Counted from the first letter of the stretch, positions 1 through 5,843 are shown. The stretch is DNA of 5,843 nucleotides from CAZVFX01 sp964626565 (GCA_964626565.1 CAZVFX010000242.1:1-5843); one strand, 5' to 3'. The notes: a model not told the origin generated them from the letters alone. Numbers and translations are program-made.

Positions 1-46
1 GTTAGTCATGCCGTCTATTTTGTGCAAAACGACAACTTGAGCTGAA
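1..46. other. Noncoding tail downstream of the lipoprotein gene
   Basis: No gene start or end is seen here. It contains a near-palindrome, TTTTGTGCAAAA (18-29), flanked by GTC (13-15) and GAC (31-33). The central gap is too small for a stable hairpin and there is no terminator signature, so transcription of the lipoprotein gene may end beyond the window. Confidence 0.3.
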
Positions 47-2944
47 CTACTCGCAGATAACCGAGAGCTGGTAATCGCCGGTGCCGAAGTCGGGCCCGAA
101 TCCTACCGGGGCCTGGCCGTAACCGTCCACGGCAAAGTAGTAGGTCTGACCCTTTTCGGCCGTGAAAGTCACAGACGCCGTGCCCCACGCAATGCAGGCG
201 GCCGGGTTGCAGCCAAAACCATTATCCTGCAACACGAAGACATCCAGGTCCCAACCCATAGCCTCAAGCTCCAGTGTCACTTCACCGGTGCTCTCCGGCT
301 CGAACACGTACGCGAATTCCGGACCGTCGTACACTGCAGAGTTGCACGAATAGCCCAAGATCTGGTCTTTGCTGTCCGCGCCGCCGTTGCTCCAATCATC
401 AGTGTCGCCGCACGACAAAGGATAGACCGCGTTGCACTTGGGGCAGGCGGCAGAGAGGTTGCAATCCATCTCGTCCGAGCAATCCTCCAGGCCGTCACCA
501 TCGTTGTCGTGGCCGTCGTCGCAAACCACCTCGGTCGTCGGGCCACAGTTCAACTCAAACAGGTAGGTCCCGAGCGCGTCCTTCCAGCCGTCGACCACAA
601 AGCTGTAGGTCTTACCTTCCTCAGCCAGAAACGTGATGCTGTCCAGACCGTAGTTCAGGCAGTTGCCCGGGTCACATGACGTGCCTTCGATAACCAGAAT
701 ATCGGTGGACGCAGTCTCCAACTGGAGGGTTGCGGTGACTTCGGTATCGAAAGGGGCCTCGAATTGATAGGCCATTTCCGGGCCACTGTAGACGTAGCTG
801 TTGGGTTTTTCAGAACAGGTGTATTCAGACACCGCAGACGTACTGCCCCAGCCGAAGTTGGCGAACGCCTCCTTGAAACCGCAGCCGACAAACTTGGCCG
901 GATGGCAATGACCCACGCAATCAACCGACTCTACGCAGTCGGGATCGGAGCAATCGGTGAGCGCATCGAGGTCATTGTCGGTGCCGTCACTGCACTGCGT
1001 TTCCACAAAGAGGGGACAGGCCACCTCGATGTCGAAGCTCCCCTGCGCTCCCGCATATCCGTCCACTACAAAGAAGTACGTTTCGCCCGCCTCGGCAGGA
1101 AAAGTGACCTTCTTCAGCCCCCATGCAATGCAGTCCAGCGGGTTGCAGCCGTGCCCGTCGTCCCGGAGTATCAACAGGTCGGTCTGAGCCGTTTCGCCTA
1201 TGAGCTTCACTGTAACGTTGAAGCTCCCCGGAGCGTCAAAACGGTACGCGAATTCGGGACCGGGGTATTCCCACTGATTGTCGAGGCACCCCAGGTTCTC
1301 GGTTATGCTCGAATAGGAGGTAATCGCCGATGCCGAACCCAGGCCGTAGTTAGAACCGAAGTCCTTGCTGTTGCAGCCCAGTGCCCAGATCGCAGTGCAC
1401 TCGGCATCCGGGCACTCTTCGGAGTCGTCGCAATCCATGTCGTCGCAGTCGGTTTCGCCATCCTTGTCGTCATCGATTCCGTTAGCACACAGCAACTCGC
1501 TGTACGGAGTGCAATCCAAGCCGATGCCGTACTCTTCACCTTCCTCCAGCATTCCATCCACGACGAGGTAGTAGCTGCTGTCTTCGAACATGTCGAAGGT
1601 CAGGACGCCGTTCGTCGCACCCCGGCAGTTGTCCGCATCGCATCCGGTTCCCCGCCCCTCCAGCACCGCCACCGACATGTTGGTCACATCACCCTCGAAC
1701 GCCAGCGTCGCCGTACCGTCGAACGGGGCGACGAAAGCGTAGGTGTATTCAGGACCCGCATACTCCTCCGGTCCGCACGAATACGAATCGACGTTCGAAG
1801 TGCTCCCCTCGCCCGCGGTGGACCAGGCGTCGGTGAAGCCGCAACCCAGGCTCCACTTGGGGTAGCAGGTGCCCGTGTCACACGTATTGGCCGGACCGGG
1901 TATACATGCGCCAAGCTTGCAGTGGTCGTTCACCGTACACTCGTCTCCATCCTCACAAGGATACAAGGAATAGGCGTTGGAGCATCCCAGGATGGGGTCA
2001 CACGTGTCGTTGGTGCAGGGGTTACCGTCGTTGCAGGACTTCGGGGCCGACCCCAGGCATTCACCGTACAGGCACAGGTCGCCCGTCGTGCACTCGTCTC
2101 CGTCATTGCACGGCCGCCCGTTCTCGCGCGCCAGTTGCACACACTCCCCTGTGTCAGGAATGCATGTCGTCTTCTTGCAGGCCGAATCAGCGGAAGTGTC
2201 GCAAAAGACCAGAGTGGACTGGGGCACCTTGCAGGTGCCGAACACACACTTGACATAGCCGTTGCACAAATTGTCATCGTTCACCGAATCGCAGTCGGAA
2301 TCCTCAGTGCAGTGGCAGTCATCAGTCTCATCCCCCGCGCAAACGCCGCTCTCACACCGGTCGCTGGTGGTGCAGGTGTTACCGTCGTCGCACACATTGT
2401 CGTTGGGTTTGAAGATACATCCCTTGTCGGGCAGACAAGTGTCCGTGGTGCAGATGTTGCCGTCATCGCACACTTCGTCTTCGCCCAGGCACTCCCCGGA
2501 CACGGTGCACACCGATTTGTTGGTGCACTGGTTGTCGTCGTCACACGGTTCCCCCGGCGAACGTGGGCCGGGAACACACAGGCCCAGGTGCTTGTCGCAC
2601 ATCGGTTTCTGGCACGGCTGCAGCGCCAGGGGGGCGGTGGCACAGTCGGAGTCCTTTGAGCAAACCAGAGAAACGTCTCCCGCCGGGATCTGGTCCCCAT
2701 CGCCTTCCGTGTCGTCATCCGGGTCCTTGAAATCGGGGAACCAACCATCTTCGGGCTGCCAGCCATCTTTCCCGTCTTCGCCAGGCGTAGCCCCGTCTTT
2801 GCCGTCGGGAAACACCATGCGCTGGTCCGGCAGCACCGTCGCGTCGGCATCCCCGCCCTCCGGGACGTTGGCCGCGTCACCGGAACAAGCTGCGGCCGCG
2901 AATAGGAACCAACTGACTGCCAGAATCATGGGTCGCCGCATCAT
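47..2944 (-). CDS. Large cysteine-rich modular outer-membrane lipoprotein (965 aa) with four PPC-like repeats
   Basis: Exported structural or adhesive surface lipoprotein by architecture; the exact role is unknown. Residues 1-19 are a lipoprotein signal peptide (MMRRP, then a hydrophobic stretch) ending in AAA before Cys20; Ser21 rather than Asp at +2 fits outer-membrane sorting under the E. coli rule. Residues 22-90 are an acidic Gly/Asp/Pro-rich spacer. Residues 95-355 carry 40 cysteines in C-x-DGN-x-CT modules. Residues 360-964 hold four beta-rich repeats resembling bacterial pre-peptidase C-terminal (PPC) domains, each with a GPE-x-x-Y-x-F motif and most with a TY-x-F-x-VDG motif. They are separated by three Asp/Asn-rich linkers that look calcium-binding. 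No protease, kinase or sorting domain such as MYXO-CTERM is visible. The start is a double ATG (2944 or 2941) behind a GGAGG; the second ATG has the better spacing. It lies 85 nt after the secreted-protein gene on the same strand. The gene call is very secure; the function is not. Confidence 0.93.
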   Translation of the reverse strand: MMRRPMILAVSWFLFAAAACSGDAANVPEGGDADATVLPDQRMVFPDGKDGATPGEDGKDGWQPEDGWFPDFKDPDDDTEGDGDQIPAGDVSLVCSKDSDCATAPLALQPCQKPMCDKHLGLCVPGPRSPGEPCDDDNQCTNKSVCTVSGECLGEDEVCDDGNICTTDTCLPDKGCIFKPNDNVCDDGNTCTTSDRCESGVCAGDETDDCHCTEDSDCDSVNDDNLCNGYVKCVFGTCKVPQSTLVFCDTSADSACKKTTCIPDTGECVQLARENGRPCNDGDECTTGDLCLYGECLGSAPKSCNDGNPCTNDTCDPILGCSNAYSLYPCEDGDECTVNDHCKLGACIPGPANTCDTGTCYPKWSLGCGFTDAWSTAGEGSTSNVDSYSCGPEEYAGPEYTYAFVAPFDGTATLAFEGDVTNMSVAVLEGRGTGCDADNCRGATNGVLTFDMFEDSSYYLVVDGMLEEGEEYGIGLDCTPYSELLCANGIDDDKDGETDCDDMDCDDSEECPDAECTAIWALGCNSKDFGSNYGLGSASAITSYSSITENLGCLDNQWEYPGPEFAYRFDAPGSFNVTVKLIGETAQTDLLILRDDGHGCNPLDCIAWGLKKVTFPAEAGETYFFVVDGYAGAQGSFDIEVACPLFVETQCSDGTDNDLDALTDCSDPDCVESVDCVGHCHPAKFVGCGFKEAFANFGWGSTSAVSEYTCSEKPNSYVYSGPEMAYQFEAPFDTEVTATLQLETASTDILVIEGTSCDPGNCLNYGLDSITFLAEEGKTYSFVVDGWKDALGTYLFELNCGPTTEVVCDDGHDNDGDGLEDCSDEMDCNLSAACPKCNAVYPLSCGDTDDWSNGGADSKDQILGYSCNSAVYDGPEFAYVFEPESTGEVTLELEAMGWDLDVFVLQDNGFGCNPAACIAWGTASVTFTAEKGQTYYFAVDGYGQAPVGFGPDFGTGDYQLSVICE
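53..1867 (-). repeat. Four tandem PPC-like beta domains with three Asp-rich Cys linkers
   Basis: Repeat units cover residues 360-478 (1511-1867), 516-643 (1016-1399), 680-800 (545-907) and 837-964 (53-436). Each has six cysteines: the first two are 8 residues apart and the fourth and fifth are 5 apart. From the fifth to the sixth Cys is 38 residues in repeats 1-3 and 47 in repeat 4. The linkers at 486-511, 651-676 and 808-834 each carry four cysteines and a DNDxDG-like acidic run resembling calcium-binding loops. Repeats 2 and 4 are the most alike (both GCNP-x2-CIAWG); repeat 1 is the most diverged and lacks the AE-x-G turn. Assignment to the PPC fold is by motif appearance only. Confidence 0.75.
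1865..2662 (-). repeat. Cysteine-rich region of the lipoprotein: alternating two-type modules
   Basis: Encodes residues 95-360. Two module types alternate. Type A has Cys spacing C-x5-C-x5-C followed by C-x-G (first Cys at 134, 185, 279, 330). Type B has C-x5-C-x4-C-x5-C with a P-x-x-G-C turn (first Cys at 159 and 304). More degenerate B-like units lie at about 101-134 and 248-279, and an A-like unit at about 218-238, giving the order b-A-B-A-a-b-A-B-A. Such CDDGN-x-CT motifs recur in myxobacterial surface proteins. The DNA copies are clearly diverged, so this is an old protein repeat rather than a recent expansion. Confidence 0.8.
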
Positions 2945-2949
2945 CTAAA

Positions 2950-2954
2950 CCTCC
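2950..2954 (-). promoter_or_regulatory. Ribosome binding site of the lipoprotein gene
   Basis: GGAGG on the minus strand lies 5 nt before the first ATG (2944) and 8 nt before the second (2941). The spacing favours the second ATG as the real start, which would shorten the protein by one residue (MRRP...). Confidence 0.7.
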
Positions 2955-3029
2955 AGCCGCAAGCGTCGAACTACCGTCAGCCGGCAACCGCCGCCCTGCT
3001 TCCCAAACGTCGTGCAGGACCTTCGGCAG

Positions 3030-3788
3030 CTACCTGTCTTCCTTTGCTCGCTCATCAGATTGTAAAGCTTTACCCTCTCCGTTGCAAACCCGGGTCCACG
3101 ATACGCGGTATTTCTTCCAACCCGCGAAAGGTGCAGTTTTGTGGACCCCGGCCAAGGTGGTCTCACCCTCGATGCAAGCCGAGGTCGGTACGCCGGGAGC
3201 CGGCGGAGCCGCCTCCGGCGGCGAAAGAAGGAACGCTTCGTATTCTTGCCCGGACCCTTTCACCGTGACCGAGTAGATGAAATGCACTGCCCTATCCGGC
3301 GGAGTCGAGCGAGGGGAGAAAGGAATGAACTCCGGCCGAGTAAGCCCGCTCAACACTTTGAGGAACTGGAGCATCCCACCGGCCCGCTCGGCCAGCTCTT
3401 CCGGCGCTACCTTCGCTCCCGCTCGGACCAGTAGTCGCAACGATGATGCCGAGATGTTGCCGCCACGCGACGCAAACTCCAACTCCACTACATCCGCGCT
3501 GGTACCAAACCCCGCAGCGATTTGAGGAAGATTGCGCATCAGGTGATGGCGGGAAGAAGCTTCAATCCCAAGGTGAACGCAGGCGTCGCCATTGCATGGA
3601 ACCTCAGCGACCAGAATCGCGGGCGGTTTGTCCGGCATCCGGGTCGCAAGAAAACCGCTGAAGCCTGCTTCGGCCATGTGCAGCGGGTCCACCCGCCGCA
3701 CCCGTCGCTCCTCGGCCCCGGCAACGCAAATCAGGCCGAAAAACACAGCCGCACTCAGAATCTGAATGGCTCTCGACGCTGGCAACAT
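3030..3788 (-). CDS. Secreted protein of unknown function (252 aa)
   Basis: I do not recognise this family. The start is taken at ATG 3788: the reading frame stays open upstream to 4055, but that part overlaps the phosphoesterase gene in another frame and reads as Arg/Ser/Pro-rich shadow sequence. From Met 3788 the protein begins with a clear signal peptide: a short n-region with Arg6, a hydrophobic core at about 8-22, and an AGA cleavage motif before Glu26. Cys21 is not in a lipobox, so signal peptidase I processing to a periplasmic or released protein is expected. The mature part has four cysteines (65, 70, 205, 235), a CNGDAC pair, a Pro/Ala-rich stretch around 189-202 and a charged, Lys/Arg/Glu-rich C-terminus. 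No catalytic motif or membrane helix is seen. It starts 19 nt after the phosphoesterase stop without a visible Shine-Dalgarno, suggesting translational coupling. The alternative TTG at 3797 has no better ribosome site. Confidence 0.8.
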   Translation of the reverse strand: MLPASRAIQILSAAVFFGLICVAGAEERRVRRVDPLHMAEAGFSGFLATRMPDKPPAILVAEVPCNGDACVHLGIEASSRHHLMRNLPQIAAGFGTSADVVELEFASRGGNISASSLRLLVRAGAKVAPEELAERAGGMLQFLKVLSGLTRPEFIPFSPRSTPPDRAVHFIYSVTVKGSGQEYEAFLLSPPEAAPPAPGVPTSACIEGETTLAGVHKTAPFAGWKKYRVSWTRVCNGEGKALQSDERAKEDR

Positions 3789-3807
3789 GGATCGCAAACC
3801 GAAGTAT

Positions 3808-4545
3808 CTAGGAACCGGTAAAAAGACGTTCGCCAAAACGAGGCTCCAACCCCGCCTCCTTGATCTTGTCGAACGTGGCCTGACGATCGTACTCGAAACG
3901 GTGGATATGCAATTCACCCATGTCGGTGTCGACATAGGAAACCGAACCTCTCGGATCCCGGTCCCGGGGTTGGCCCACGCTGCCCACGCTGGCCAGGAAC
4001 TTGGTGTCGTCCTCGAAGCGGATCTTGTTGGCTTGGATCTCCTTGGCCTTGCCATTGTGCAAACGGAAGGCGCGAACTAGGTGGGAATGCCCCAGCAACG
4101 ACAGAGGCGTCAGTTTCTCGAACATCCTCAGGTGAGCCTGAGCATCGTCCTTGAACACCACATAAAAATAGCCGCTCGGGGCTATCGGGGCGGAGTGAAA
4201 GAAGCTCAAGCCCAAGTCTGTTCTTCGGTAAGTGTACGGAAGGTGGTACAGCCATTCGAGGTTCTTGGGGGATAGCTGTCGCCTCGTCCACTGGATCGCC
4301 ACCCGCGCGGCATCGTAGTAGTACTCGGTGGACATGGCGCCGATTACCGCCGCGTCGTGATTGCCCAGCAAGGTAGCTGTTGCATGCTCGCTGATTATCT
4401 CGCAGCACTCGTTGGGGTTGGGGCCATAGCCCACCACGTCGCCAAGGCAAACTATCTCGTCGACAACCTGTTCTTCCAGCCAGGCCATCGCCACTTCCAG
4501 TGCTTCCACGTTCGAATGGATGTCGGACACAATCCCGATCTTCAT
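3808..4545 (-). CDS. Calcineurin-like metallophosphoesterase (245 aa)
   Basis: Soluble cytoplasmic metal-dependent phosphoesterase of the calcineurin-like superfamily domain 2 group (MJ0936/YfcE-like); it hydrolyses phosphomonoesters or phosphodiesters, and the natural substrate is not predictable. All five signature blocks are present: D-x-H at Asp8/His10 (SDIHSN), GD at Asp36 (GDVVGYGPNP), GNHD at Asn62/His63, HSAP at His117, and GHSH at His153/His155. The family's GSVGQPRDRDPR loop follows near residues 187-198. These residues make the usual two-metal site. Length is normal, and there is no signal peptide or membrane segment. The start is fixed by a strong Shine-Dalgarno and by the motif beginning at MKIGIVSDIH. 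It is first of three same-strand genes and is transcribed divergently from the VanW-family gene. The family is very secure; the physiological role is open. Confidence 0.96.
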   Translation of the reverse strand: MKIGIVSDIHSNVEALEVAMAWLEEQVVDEIVCLGDVVGYGPNPNECCEIISEHATATLLGNHDAAVIGAMSTEYYYDAARVAIQWTRRQLSPKNLEWLYHLPYTYRRTDLGLSFFHSAPIAPSGYFYVVFKDDAQAHLRMFEKLTPLSLLGHSHLVRAFRLHNGKAKEIQANKIRFEDDTKFLASVGSVGQPRDRDPRGSVSYVDTDMGELHIHRFEYDRQATFDKIKEAGLEPRFGERLFTGS

Positions 4546-4548
4546 GTG

Positions 4549-4555
4549 CTCCTCC
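4549..4555 (-). promoter_or_regulatory. Ribosome binding site of the metallophosphoesterase gene
   Basis: GGAGGAG on the minus strand, 3 nt before ATG 4545 (5 nt counted from the GGAGG core); it confirms the start. Confidence 0.8.
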
Positions 4556-4566
4556 CACAGAAGTCC

Positions 4567-4595
4567 ACTATAACCGCGGCAAATGACCGGGGCAA
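4567..4595 (-). promoter_or_regulatory. Predicted sigma70-like promoter for the phosphoesterase operon
   Basis: On the minus strand, a -35 hexamer TTGCCC (4590-4595; 4 of 6 consensus) is followed by a 17-nt spacer and a -10 hexamer TATAGT (4567-4572; 5 of 6). Transcription would begin near 4560, giving a leader of about 15 nt that contains the ribosome site. The leader is short, so the call is moderate. It could drive all three minus-strand genes. Confidence 0.5.
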
Positions 4596-4611
4596 TGAAA
4601 AATGGCCCGGT
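4586..4611. promoter_or_regulatory. Imperfect GC-rich dyad over the -35 of the phosphoesterase promoter
   Basis: ACCGGG (4586-4591) pairs with CCCGGT (4606-4611), with two further inner pairs after one mismatch and an A-rich centre. It overlaps the predicted -35 (4590-4595) in the divergent region, so an operator is possible. There is no U-tract, so a terminator is unlikely. It may also be chance in GC-rich DNA. Confidence 0.3.
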
Positions 4612-4636
4612 TTCTGGATGAAAGCGGCAGCCGTGG

Positions 4637-4656
4637 TAGAGTGGTCACGAGGAGGT
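4637..4656 (+). promoter_or_regulatory. Ribosome binding site and possible extended -10 of the VanW-family gene
   Basis: GAGGAGGT at 4649-4656 is a strong Shine-Dalgarno, with GGAGG ending 8 nt before ATG 4664. An in-frame TGA at 4661-4663 directly precedes that ATG, so no upstream extension is possible. TAGAGT at 4637-4642, preceded by TG-x (4635-4636), resembles an extended -10, but no convincing -35 is seen, so the promoter part is weak. Confidence 0.6.
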
Positions 4657-4663
4657 ATGTTGA

Positions 4664-5743
4664 ATGCAACCACTAGTCGTCACCGTCATGTTGCTGCTCT
4701 ATCAACCGGTGGCCGACCCCACTTACTTCTCCTACAACAGCCCTCAATGCATCGCTTTCCAGCTAAAGCATTTCAATCCGCTGCCCCTCATCGTAAGAAC
4801 TGAACGTCCTCCTTGTCCATGGAGTTCGGAAGACGCAGCCCAGGTAGAGGTCTCGCGTCACTTGTCCATATACTCCTGGTGGAATTACGAGCGCACCACC
4901 AACCTTGAACTGGCTGCTTATCGCCTGGATGGAGTGATGCTCTTCCCGGGTGAGGAGTTCAGCTACAATGACGCTGTCGGCGAACGTACTTTGGAGGCAG
5001 GCTTCAAAAAGGCCAAAGTGATCGATTCCCACGGCTACACCGAAGGCATAGGTGGAGGCATCTGCCAGGTCGCCAGCAATCTTCACGCGGCCGCACTCAT
5101 GGCCGGCCTGGACATTTCCGAGCGCTATCCACACCGCTTTCGAGTCAAGTATATGCCGCCCGGACTCGACGCTACCGTGGACTACGGAAAGAAAGACCTG
5201 AAAATAGTCAATAACACTCTTTTTCCAGTTGTTTTCCACATGGGTAGGATTGAAAAAGGAGACTTCCTGGTCCGCATCATGGCCCCCATTAAGACCTTCC
5301 GCGTGAAATACAAATACGAACTCATGGAAGAGAGGATTTCCGACACCGTAGCCTTCAAAGTGGTGGAAGAACCGGAAGACGTGGTCGAGTATTATGGTCG
5401 CCCCGGGTTCACCATTGAAAAGACCATCTGGCGGCGGAACCTCTACACCAGGAAGCTCGAAAAGGTCAAAGTGCGCAACGACGAGTATTCTCCCAGCCCC
5501 TGGACCCTTCACGTGGCCAAGTTGCCCACGGGAAAGCGGGTCATGAGCGGACTCAGCAAGAACCAGATTGAGCGTTTCCTCAAGGGGACAAAATACACGG
5601 TAGATTCAGCCCGGTTCAGCGATGTCCAGCGGGACAGTGGCAAATACCTTCCAAGGTCCTACGTGAACAAGAGGAAGATGCGCAAGTACTACAAGCGTTT
5701 TTCCGAAATTCGAGCGCAGAAGATCGTCGCCCAGGCGGAATAG
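4664..5743 (+). CDS. VanW-family protein (359 aa), putative peptidoglycan-acting
   Basis: Residues 77-191 match the VanW domain closely: R-x2-NLELAA, PGEEFSYND (95-103), GERT, GGGICQV at 130-136 with Cys134, then ERYPHRF with His157, PPGLDATVDYG and NNTLFPV. The family is named after a gene in some vancomycin-resistance clusters, where its function is unclear. VanW domains of Clostridioides difficile have, to my knowledge, been reported to act as L,D-transpeptidases forming 3-3 peptidoglycan cross-links; Cys134 would then be the candidate nucleophile. This is inference for this protein. The N-terminus (residues 4-13) is hydrophobic but lacks a basic n-region, so it is a weak signal peptide or anchor. 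The C-terminal third (about 245-359) has no recognised domain and ends in a strongly basic tail (331-353). Ligase or resistance genes of van clusters are absent nearby, so an antibiotic-resistance role should not be assumed. The start is fixed by a Shine-Dalgarno and an adjacent in-frame stop. Confidence 0.92.
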   Translation: MQPLVVTVMLLLYQPVADPTYFSYNSPQCIAFQLKHFNPLPLIVRTERPPCPWSSEDAAQVEVSRHLSIYSWWNYERTTNLELAAYRLDGVMLFPGEEFSYNDAVGERTLEAGFKKAKVIDSHGYTEGIGGGICQVASNLHAAALMAGLDISERYPHRFRVKYMPPGLDATVDYGKKDLKIVNNTLFPVVFHMGRIEKGDFLVRIMAPIKTFRVKYKYELMEERISDTVAFKVVEEPEDVVEYYGRPGFTIEKTIWRRNLYTRKLEKVKVRNDEYSPSPWTLHVAKLPTGKRVMSGLSKNQIERFLKGTKYTVDSARFSDVQRDSGKYLPRSYVNKRKMRKYYKRFSEIRAQKIVAQAE

Positions 5744-5764
5744 GCCGGCCGCGGCTGCCGGCCT
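5742..5764 (+). terminator. GC-rich hairpin at the VanW-gene stop codon, possible terminator
   Basis: AGGCCGGC (5742-5749) and GCCGGCCT (5757-5764) form a perfect 8-bp stem with a 7-nt loop. The stem starts inside the TAG stop codon. No T-run follows, so it is not a classical intrinsic terminator; it may stabilise the 3' end or assist Rho-type termination. Confidence 0.45.
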
Positions 5765-5783
5765 GCAGTCACGTCCCTCCGGA

Positions 5784-5798
5784 AACTAGAATCTAGTT
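5784..5798. repeat. Perfect short palindrome in the intergenic tail
   Basis: AACTAGA and TCTAGTT are perfect 7-nt inverted arms around a single A. The loop is too small for an RNA hairpin of full length, so a dimeric DNA-binding site is more likely if it is functional. It could belong to a gene beyond the right edge. TAGAAT inside it (5787-5792) resembles a -10 hexamer, but no good -35 is seen. Confidence 0.35.
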
Positions 5799-5843
5799 CA
5801 TCGTCGGCGCCTCATCGCCTGCAACCAGCTTGCCGGCTTTATA

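Noticed and set aside
764..2659. A 631-codon open frame on the plus strand, antisense to the lipoprotein gene
   Set aside because: Its translation is Val/Ala/Arg-rich with no domain, while the opposite strand shows a lipobox and precise cysteine repeats. Long antisense frames arise easily opposite a repetitive Asp/Gly/Cys-rich coding region.
2262..2948. A 228-codon plus-strand open frame over the lipoprotein's 5' end
   Set aside because: Low-complexity Ser/His/Pro-rich translation that mirrors the minus-strand signal peptide and cysteine modules; no sign of real coding.
2945..3029. A separate promoter or terminator in the 85-nt gap before the lipoprotein gene
   Set aside because: No convincing -35/-10 pair and no stem followed by a T-run; only a weak CCTGC/GCAGG pairing with a large loop.
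3789..4055. Upstream extension of the secreted-protein frame to an ATG at 4055
   Set aside because: These codons overlap the phosphoesterase gene in another frame and give an Arg/Ser/Pro-rich sequence; starting at 3788 places a proper signal peptide at the N-terminus.
4357..4803. A 148-codon plus-strand frame, including an ATG at 4657 just after the VanW-gene ribosome site
   Set aside because: The ATG at 4657 is only 1 nt after the Shine-Dalgarno, and the frame runs out of phase through the VanW gene without recognisable protein features.
4763..5512. A 249-codon minus-strand frame opposite the VanW-family gene
   Set aside because: It is the shadow of a gene with unmistakable VanW motifs; its translation has no domain and no good ribosome site was seen.
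4664..5743. Reading the VanW-family gene as a vancomycin-resistance determinant
   Set aside because: No vanH, vanA/B-type ligase, vanX or van sensor-regulator gene is present in the window, and VanW domains are widespread in bacteria unrelated to resistance.

Overview
The window looks like bacterial chromosome that is moderately GC-rich by eye (not counted). It holds four genes with strong coding support. The best taxonomic clue is the first gene: a very large exported lipoprotein made of C-x-DGN-x-CT modules, PPC-like sheets and D/N-rich C-x-DG-x-DND-x-D linkers. Proteins of this kind are most familiar from Myxococcota and related delta-type lineages. This placement is inference from protein style; there is no rRNA or other marker gene here.

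Layout: positions 1-46 are noncoding. Positions 47-2944 (minus) encode a 965-residue predicted outer-membrane lipoprotein with 77 cysteines. Positions 3030-3788 (minus) encode a 252-residue secreted protein that I do not recognise. Positions 3808-4545 (minus) encode a 245-residue cytoplasmic calcineurin-like metallophosphoesterase with all metal-binding motifs intact. These three genes run in the same direction with gaps of 19 and 85 nt and may be one transcription unit starting near 4560. Positions 4546-4663 form a 118-nt divergent control region with a good sigma70-like promoter for the phosphoesterase gene and a GC-rich dyad over its -35. Positions 4664-5743 (plus) encode a 359-residue VanW-family protein. 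Positions 5744-5843 are noncoding, with a GC hairpin starting at the VanW stop codon and then a short perfect palindrome.

How they fit together: three of the four products are probably exported or act at the envelope (lipoprotein, secreted protein, VanW protein), and the fourth is a soluble phosphodiesterase-type enzyme. An envelope theme is plausible, but no known pathway links them. I see no mobile element, CRISPR array, tRNA, rRNA, phage gene or defence system. The most distinctive feature is the very regular cysteine architecture of the lipoprotein; I cannot claim a new system from this window.
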